This document shows, one piece after another, positions 12,970 through 16,688 of a stretch of 16,688 bases of DNA. The stretch's first letter is position 1. Each line of letters starts with the position of its first letter. The stretch is taken from positions 13,369 to 30,056 of the forward strand of contig DENB01000053.1 of NCBI GenBank assembly GCA_002359495.1, written 5' to 3'. Source of the DNA: Enterobacteriaceae bacterium UBA2655. Lineage in GTDB: Bacteria > Pseudomonadota > Gammaproteobacteria > Enterobacterales > Enterobacteriaceae. The translations under genes were made by a program, and so were the position numbers. Below the pieces are notes generated by a model. That model saw nothing but the letters and a program-made list of their open reading frames with translations. It was not told the origin of the DNA and did not search any database.

Positions 12970-14343
12970 GTGCAGAAGTATTTAACAGAAGCGCGTCAGC
13001 TGCTGGCCCTCGCTATTCCGGTTATCATCGCGCAAGTGTCGCAAACCGCCATGGGCTTTGTGGATACCGTTATGGCTGGCGGCGTAAGCGCCACGGATAT
13101 GGCCGCCGTTGCCGTCGGCACCTCTATCTGGCTGCCGACCATTTTGTTCGGACATGGTTTGATCCTCGCGTTGACGCCCACCGTTGCGCAACTGAATGGC
13201 TCCGGCCGCCGCGATCGTATCGCGGAACAGGTTCGTCAGGCTTTCTGGCTTGCCTTTTTCGTTTCGCTGTTGATTATGGTGGTGCTTTGGAACGCCGGTT
13301 TTCTTATCCATGCGATGCACGATATCGATCCCCGCCTCGCGGAAAAGGCGCAGGACTATCTGCACGCGTTATTATGGGGCGCGCCCGGTTATCTCTTCTT
13401 TCAGGTGTTGCGCAATCAATGCGAGGGGCTGGCGAAAACCAAACCCGGCATGGCGCTGGGCTTTCTCGGCCTGCTGGTTAACATTCCGCTGAACTATATC
13501 TTTATTTATGGCCATTTCGGCATGCCGGCGCTGGGCGGCCCGGGCTGCGGCGTCGCCACCGCCTCCGTTTACTGGGTAATGTTTATCGTGATGCGCTTCT
13601 GGGTGGGGCGCATGGGGAGTATGCGCGATCTGCATCCTCAGTCCGCCTGGTCTGCTCCCTCTCGTCCGGTGCTGTGGCGTCTTATCACGCTGGGGCTGCC
13701 GGTCGCGCTGGCGCTTTTTTTCGAAGTGACGCTGTTTGCCGTGGTGGCGCTGCTGGTCTCTCCGCTGGGCATCGTTAACGTCGCTGGCCATCAGATCGCC
13801 CTGAACTTCAGTTCGCTGATGTTCGTGTTGCCGCTGTCGCTGGGCGTGGCGACGACGATTCGCGTCGGCTACCGCCTCGGCCAGGGTTCCGCCGAGGAGG
13901 CGAGCGTCGCCGCCTGGACCGCGCAGGGCGTCGGCATCAGCATGGCCGCCGTCACCGCGCTGTTTACCGTGATTTTTCGGCACCAGATCGCCCTGCTTTA
14001 CAACGACAATCCGCAGGTGGTGACGCTGGCCGCTCAGCTGATGCTGCTGGCGGCGATTTATCAGTTCTCCGACTCGATACAGGTGATCGGCAGCGGCATT
14101 CTGCGCGGCTATAAAGACACGCGCTCGATCTTTTTCATTACCTTTGTCGCTTACTGGGTGCTGGGCCTGCCCTGCGGCTATATTCTGGCGCTTACCGACT
14201 GGATTTTTCCGCGCCTCGGCCCGGCCGGTTTCTGGTGCGGCTTTATCATCGGGTTGACCTCGGCGGCGATCATGATGATTTGGCGTATCCGTCGTTTGCA
14301 GCAGCTGCCCGCGCAGGTGATCCTGTCGCGCGCTGCGCGCTAA
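12970..14343 (+). CDS. mdtK: Multidrug efflux pump MdtK (MATE/NorM family)
   Basis: MdtK is an inner-membrane antiporter that exports cationic drugs such as fluoroquinolones and dyes using an ion gradient. The 457-residue protein has 12 predicted membrane segments in two six-helix halves and equals E. coli MdtK in length. Conserved acidic residues of NorM-type MATE pumps are visible: Asp32 in [10 protein letters not shown], Glu252 in [11 protein letters not shown] and Asp368 in [19 protein letters not shown]. The start is a GTG at 12970 ([12 protein letters not shown]), chosen because it matches the family N-terminus and gives the right length. The frame continues upstream across ribE but that part is antisense to a real gene. 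The ribosome site is weak (AGG). A promoter candidate lies about 65 bp upstream. Confidence 0.96.
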   Translation: MQKYLTEARQLLALAIPVIIAQVSQTAMGFVDTVMAGGVSATDMAAVAVGTSIWLPTILFGHGLILALTPTVAQLNGSGRRDRIAEQVRQAFWLAFFVSLLIMVVLWNAGFLIHAMHDIDPRLAEKAQDYLHALLWGAPGYLFFQVLRNQCEGLAKTKPGMALGFLGLLVNIPLNYIFIYGHFGMPALGGPGCGVATASVYWVMFIVMRFWVGRMGSMRDLHPQSAWSAPSRPVLWRLITLGLPVALALFFEVTLFAVVALLVSPLGIVNVAGHQIALNFSSLMFVLPLSLGVATTIRVGYRLGQGSAEEASVAAWTAQGVGISMAAVTALFTVIFRHQIALLYNDNPQVVTLAAQLMLLAAIYQFSDSIQVIGSGILRGYKDTRSIFFITFVAYWVLGLPCGYILALTDWIFPRLGPAGFWCGFIIGLTSAAIMMIWRIRRLQQLPAQVILSRAAR

Positions 14344-14351
14344 GTCGCTGA

Positions 14352-14371
14352 GCGGGCCTGAAAAGGCCCGC
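14352..14371 (+). terminator. GC-rich hairpin after mdtK
   Basis: GCGGGCC and GGCCCGC pair perfectly around TGAAAA, 8 nt after the mdtK stop. There is no following T-run, so it may be a Rho-linked or partial terminator rather than a full intrinsic one. Confidence 0.45.
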
Positions 14372-14437
14372 GACGGCGAAAAAACCAACCGATAGCACAG
14401 TTGCTGGTCAGTCATCGCGAAAAAAGCGTTTTTCCTC

Positions 14438-14466
14438 TTGCCAGCGTTACACGCTGCCGTTAATAT
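14438..14466 (+). promoter_or_regulatory. Strong promoter of the tRNA-Val operon
   Basis: TTGCCA (14438-14443) and TAATAT (14461-14466) have 17-bp spacing. A GC-rich discriminator (CGTCCCCGC) follows, the hallmark of stringently controlled stable-RNA promoters. An AT-rich stretch near 14418-14433 could serve as an UP element. The first tRNA begins 30 nt after the -10. Confidence 0.85.
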
Positions 14467-14496
14467 TCGTCCCCGCTGTCGCCCTGACAGCGCGTT

Positions 14497-14573
14497 GCGT
14501 TCTTAGCTCAGTTGGTTAGAGCACCACCTTGACATGGTGGGGGTCGATGGTTCGAGTCCATTAGAACGCACCA
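14497..14573 (+). tRNA. valV: tRNA-Val(GAC), first copy
   Basis: This is a 77-nt cloverleaf with encoded CCA. The acceptor arm is GCGTTCT with AGAACGC, the D arm GCTC...GAGC, the anticodon stem CCACC with GGTGG and loop TTGACAT (anticodon GAC), and the T arm carries TTCGAGT. It reads GUC and GUU valine codons. It resembles E. coli valV and is identical to the third copy. Confidence 0.97.
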
Positions 14574-14576
14574 AGT

Positions 14577-14653
14577 GCGTCCGTAGCTCAGTTGGTTAGA
14601 GCACCACCTTGACATGGTGGGGGTCGGTGGTTCGAGTCCACTCGGACGCACCA
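14577..14653 (+). tRNA. valW: tRNA-Val(GAC), second copy
   Basis: This is a 77-nt tRNA with encoded CCA and the same D and anticodon arms as its neighbours. Its acceptor stem is GCGTCCG with CGGACGC, and its T stem is GGTGG with CCACT. This is the E. coli valW type as I remember it. Only 3 nt separate it from the first copy. Confidence 0.97.
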
Positions 14654-14665
14654 AATTTTTTCGAT

Positions 14666-14742
14666 GCGTTCTTAGCTCAGTTGGTTAGAGCACCACCTTG
14701 ACATGGTGGGGGTCGATGGTTCGAGTCCATTAGAACGCACCA
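14666..14742 (+). tRNA. tRNA-Val(GAC), third copy
   Basis: This 77-nt tRNA is base-for-base identical to the first copy, including the CCA. It follows a 12-nt spacer that contains six T residues. E. coli has only two genes in this operon, so this is an additional copy. No clear terminator hairpin is seen after it; the next 40 nt are pyrimidine-rich. Confidence 0.97.
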
Positions 14743-14811
14743 CTCTTTCTTCTCCCGTTGCGCAATCTTATCTTTCTTTGATCTGCCTCGTAGTCCCGCT
14801 CCGCTTTTTGG

Positions 14812-14840
14812 TTGGTTTTCGAATACTTAGCGACTATAAT
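14812..14840 (+). promoter_or_regulatory. pykF promoter
   Basis: TTGGTT (14812-14817) and a perfect TATAAT (14835-14840) are separated by 17 bp. The expected start site is near 14847, immediately upstream of the Cra operator. Confidence 0.8.
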
Positions 14841-14858
14841 GTTGCGCGTTGTTCCACT

Positions 14859-14872
14859 CGAAAGGTTTCAGC
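14859..14872 (-). promoter_or_regulatory. Cra (FruR) operator of pykF
   Basis: On the minus strand GCTGAAACCTTTCG matches 13 of 14 positions of the Cra consensus RSTGAAWCSNTHHW as I recall it. It sits about 12 to 25 nt downstream of the predicted start site, a repressing position. Cra represses pykF in E. coli and is released by fructose-1-phosphate or a related sugar phosphate. Confidence 0.8.
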
Positions 14873-15076
14873 GACAACGTGCCCATGGTGATAACTCAGT
14901 TAATTTGCGCAACGCCGTTCAACCGGTTTTCCGACGCAACCGCACAACTTCCGCTGCACGCTCTGCCTCTGTCACCTATTCTTACTCTGTACCAGATTTC
15001 TGAAGAATTTTCATTTCGATGCGGCGCCATCGAATCCCGACCTTTATCATCCATCACAACTTACAGATAACCTGTC

Positions 15077-16489
15077 ATGAAAAAGACCAAGATCGTTTGT
15101 ACTATCGGTCCGAAAACCGAATCGGAAGAGATGCTGACCCAACTGCTGGAAGCCGGCATGAACGTTATGCGTCTCAACTTCTCTCACGGTGATTACGCCG
15201 AACATGGCCAGCGCATCGCCAATATGCGCGCGGTGATGGAAAAAACCGGTCGTCAGGCAGCGATCCTGCTGGATACCAAAGGCCCGGAAATCCGTACCAT
15301 GAAGCTGGAAGGCGGCAATGACGTCTCTTTGAAAGCGGGCCAGACCTTTACCTTCACCACCGATCAGTCCGTGATCGGCAACAGCGAGCGCGTTGCGGTG
15401 ACTTACGCCGGCTTCACCGACGATCTTAAAGTCGGCAACACCGTGCTGGTGGACGATGGCCTGCTCGGTATGGAAGTGACCGACGTTACTGAAAACACCG
15501 TGGTGTGCAAAGTGCTGAACAACGGCGACCTCGGCGAGAACAAAGGCGTCAACCTGCCGGGCGTTTCTATCCAGCTGCCAGCGTTGGCGGAAAAAGATAA
15601 GCGCGACCTGATTTTCGGCTGCGAACAGGGCGTCGATTTCGTCGCCGCCTCTTTTATCCGCAAACGTTCCGACGTGCTCGAAATTCGCGAGCATCTGAAA
15701 CAGCATGGTGGCGAACATATTCAGATCATCTCCAAAATCGAGAACCAGGAAGGCCTGAACAATTTTGATGAGATCCTTGAAGCGTCTGACGGCATTATGG
15801 TGGCGCGCGGCGATCTCGGCGTGGAAATTCCGGTTGAAGAAGTCATCTTCGCCCAGAAAATGATGATCAAGAAGTGCAACAAAGCGCGCAAAGTGGTAAT
15901 TACCGCCACTCAGATGCTCGACTCGATGATCAAAAACCCGCGCCCTACCCGCGCTGAAGCTGGCGACGTCGCCAACGCCATTCTTGACGGCACCGATGCC
16001 GTGATGCTGTCCGGCGAGAGCGCGAAAGGGAAATATCCGCTGGAATCGGTCACCATTATGGCGACCATCTGCGAGCGTACCGATCGCGTGATGAAATCCC
16101 GCATCGACACGCTTAACGACAGCCGTAAGCTGCGTATTACCGAAGCCGTGTGCCGCGGCGCGGTTGAGACCGCCGAGAAGCTGGAAGCGCCACTGATCGT
16201 GGTCGCGACCGAAGGCGGCAAGTCAGCCAAATCAGTGCGTAAATATTTCCCGAACGCCACCATCGTAGCGCTGACGACTAACGCCACCACGGCGCGTCAG
16301 CTGATCCTGACGAAGGGGGTTGAGACGCGTCTGGTAACGGAAATCGCCTCTACCGACGATTTTTACCGGATCGGTAAAGAAGTGGCGCTGGAGAGCGGCT
16401 ACGGCCAGAAAGGCGATATCGTGGTGATGGTTTCCGGTGCGCTGGTACCGAGCGGCACCACCAATACCGCCTCTGTTCACGTACTCTAA
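15077..16489 (+). CDS. pykF: Pyruvate kinase I
   Basis: PykF converts phosphoenolpyruvate and ADP to pyruvate and ATP, the last step of glycolysis, as a fructose-1,6-bisphosphate-activated tetramer. The 470-residue protein equals E. coli PykF in length. MRLNFSHG with Arg32 and Asn34 binds substrate. [17 protein letters not shown] leads into the small B domain. The signature [17 protein letters not shown] carries the catalytic Lys and metal-binding Glu, and [12 protein letters not shown] the second metal ligand. ATQMLDSMI and [28 protein letters not shown] complete the A domain. The C domain ends [18 protein letters not shown]. The Shine-Dalgarno is weak (AGATAACC upstream). Control is by a good promoter and a Cra site. 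A strong terminator follows. Confidence 0.98.
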   Translation: MKKTKIVCTIGPKTESEEMLTQLLEAGMNVMRLNFSHGDYAEHGQRIANMRAVMEKTGRQAAILLDTKGPEIRTMKLEGGNDVSLKAGQTFTFTTDQSVIGNSERVAVTYAGFTDDLKVGNTVLVDDGLLGMEVTDVTENTVVCKVLNNGDLGENKGVNLPGVSIQLPALAEKDKRDLIFGCEQGVDFVAASFIRKRSDVLEIREHLKQHGGEHIQIISKIENQEGLNNFDEILEASDGIMVARGDLGVEIPVEEVIFAQKMMIKKCNKARKVVITATQMLDSMIKNPRPTRAEAGDVANAILDGTDAVMLSGESAKGKYPLESVTIMATICERTDRVMKSRIDTLNDSRKLRITEAVCRGAVETAEKLEAPLIVVATEGGKSAKSVRKYFPNATIVALTTNATTARQLILTKGVETRLVTEIASTDDFYRIGKEVALESGYGQKGDIVVMVSGALVPSGTTNTASVHVL

Positions 16490-16508
16490 TTCCAACTCAG
16501 ATTTAATT

Positions 16509-16537
16509 AAAAGCGCCTTAAAAAGGCGCTTTTTTTA
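16509..16537 (+). terminator. Intrinsic terminator of pykF
   Basis: AAGCGCCTT (16511-16519) and AAGGCGCTT (16523-16531) form a 9-bp stem with an AAA loop, followed by a T-run to 16536. It lies about 20 nt after the pykF stop. Confidence 0.93.
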
Positions 16538-16688
16538 TTCCGCGCGTAATACATAATTGAGAAAATTCAATCGAAAATAACTATTCAAGCTTCACTGAAA
16601 TTAAGGTTAATCCGATTAAATCTCTCTGTTTTAGCTTAATTTTTTCATCGTTTATCCTGAAACGCTGCTTCTTTGAGCGAACGATCAA
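16538..16688 (+). promoter_or_regulatory. AT-rich DNA probably upstream of lpp
   Basis: No gene starts before the right edge. The DNA is AT-rich and ends GAGCGAACGATCAA, which I remember as part of the conserved region upstream of the E. coli lpp promoter. In E. coli lpp, the major outer-membrane lipoprotein gene, follows pykF on the same strand. The promoter and gene would lie just outside. Confidence 0.5.

Larger units (their letters stand above)
14743..15076 (+). promoter_or_regulatory. Region between tRNA-Val and pykF: pykF leader
   Basis: This stretch of 334 bp has no credible gene. The first 65 nt are pyrimidine-rich and probably carry the 3' end of the tRNA transcript. The pykF promoter and Cra site follow. 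The predicted leader from about 14847 to the ATG at 15077 is some 230 nt, long for a glycolytic gene. No known riboswitch motif was recognised in it. Confidence 0.6.

Noticed and set aside
13372..14415. 347-residue leftward frame opposite mdtK
   Set aside because: It is rich in Arg, Gln and His, as expected from the antisense strand of a hydrophobic membrane-protein gene; no domain is recognisable.
14497..14742. Three near-identical regularly spaced repeats, superficially like a CRISPR array
   Set aside because: Each unit folds as a complete tRNA-Val with GAC anticodon and CCA end; the spacers are only 3 and 12 nt.
14703..15070. Short rightward frames of 60 to 75 residues before pykF
   Set aside because: They overlap the third tRNA or the promoter and Cra site and lack ribosome sites and recognisable sequence.

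Overview
The window looks like ordinary chromosomal core of an enterobacterium. Nearly every gene matches, from memory, its Escherichia coli counterpart in the slyA-to-lpp neighbourhood, in the same order and orientation. The coding DNA is GC-rich and several E. coli genes are missing from the locus, which fits a member of the Erwiniaceae (Pantoea/Erwinia/Mixta type). That placement is inference. I see no insertion sequence, prophage, CRISPR array or integrated island.

Layout, left to right. Positions 1-208 start inside the promoter/leader of a leftward gene whose start codon lies just outside; a SlyA-type palindrome and Shine-Dalgarno sequence suggest it is slyA. Next comes a leftward, unrecognised lipoprotein gene (209-676). 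A leftward group follows: sodC (periplasmic Cu/Zn superoxide dismutase), ydhF (aldo/keto reductase) and ydhL (DUF1289). Rightward nemA, gloA and rnt come next: an electrophile/methylglyoxal detoxification pair, then RNase T. The leftward grxD (monothiol glutaredoxin) is followed by rightward mepH (peptidoglycan endopeptidase) and the tiny leftward membrane protein gene ynhF. After that come purR (rightward) and punR (leftward), meeting tail to tail, punC (rightward, divergent from punR), cfa (rightward), ribE (leftward) and mdtK (rightward). A three-gene tRNA-Val(GAC) operon, pykF and its terminator follow. The window ends in what appears to be the DNA upstream of lpp.

Functional themes are redox and electrophile defence (sodC, nemA, gloA, grxD), purine control and nucleoside transport (purR, punR, punC), membrane and wall maintenance (cfa, mepH, mdtK) and central metabolism (pykF). 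Visible regulatory signals include a SlyA-like operator, a palindrome just upstream of nemA resembling a NemR box, a PurR operator before purR, a CTATTCT -10 element compatible with sigma-S before cfa, a strong tRNA promoter with a GC-rich discriminator, and a Cra (FruR) site just downstream of the pykF promoter.

Relative to E. coli the locus lacks ydhIJK, nemR, lhr, sodB, ydhP and ydhQ, and it carries an extra tRNA-Val gene. The best candidates for new biology are modest: the unrecognised four-cysteine lipoprotein, the nemA operator without an adjacent repressor gene, the repeat-flanked hairpin upstream of cfa, and the hairpin in the mepH leader. I did not find a convincing undescribed multi-gene system.
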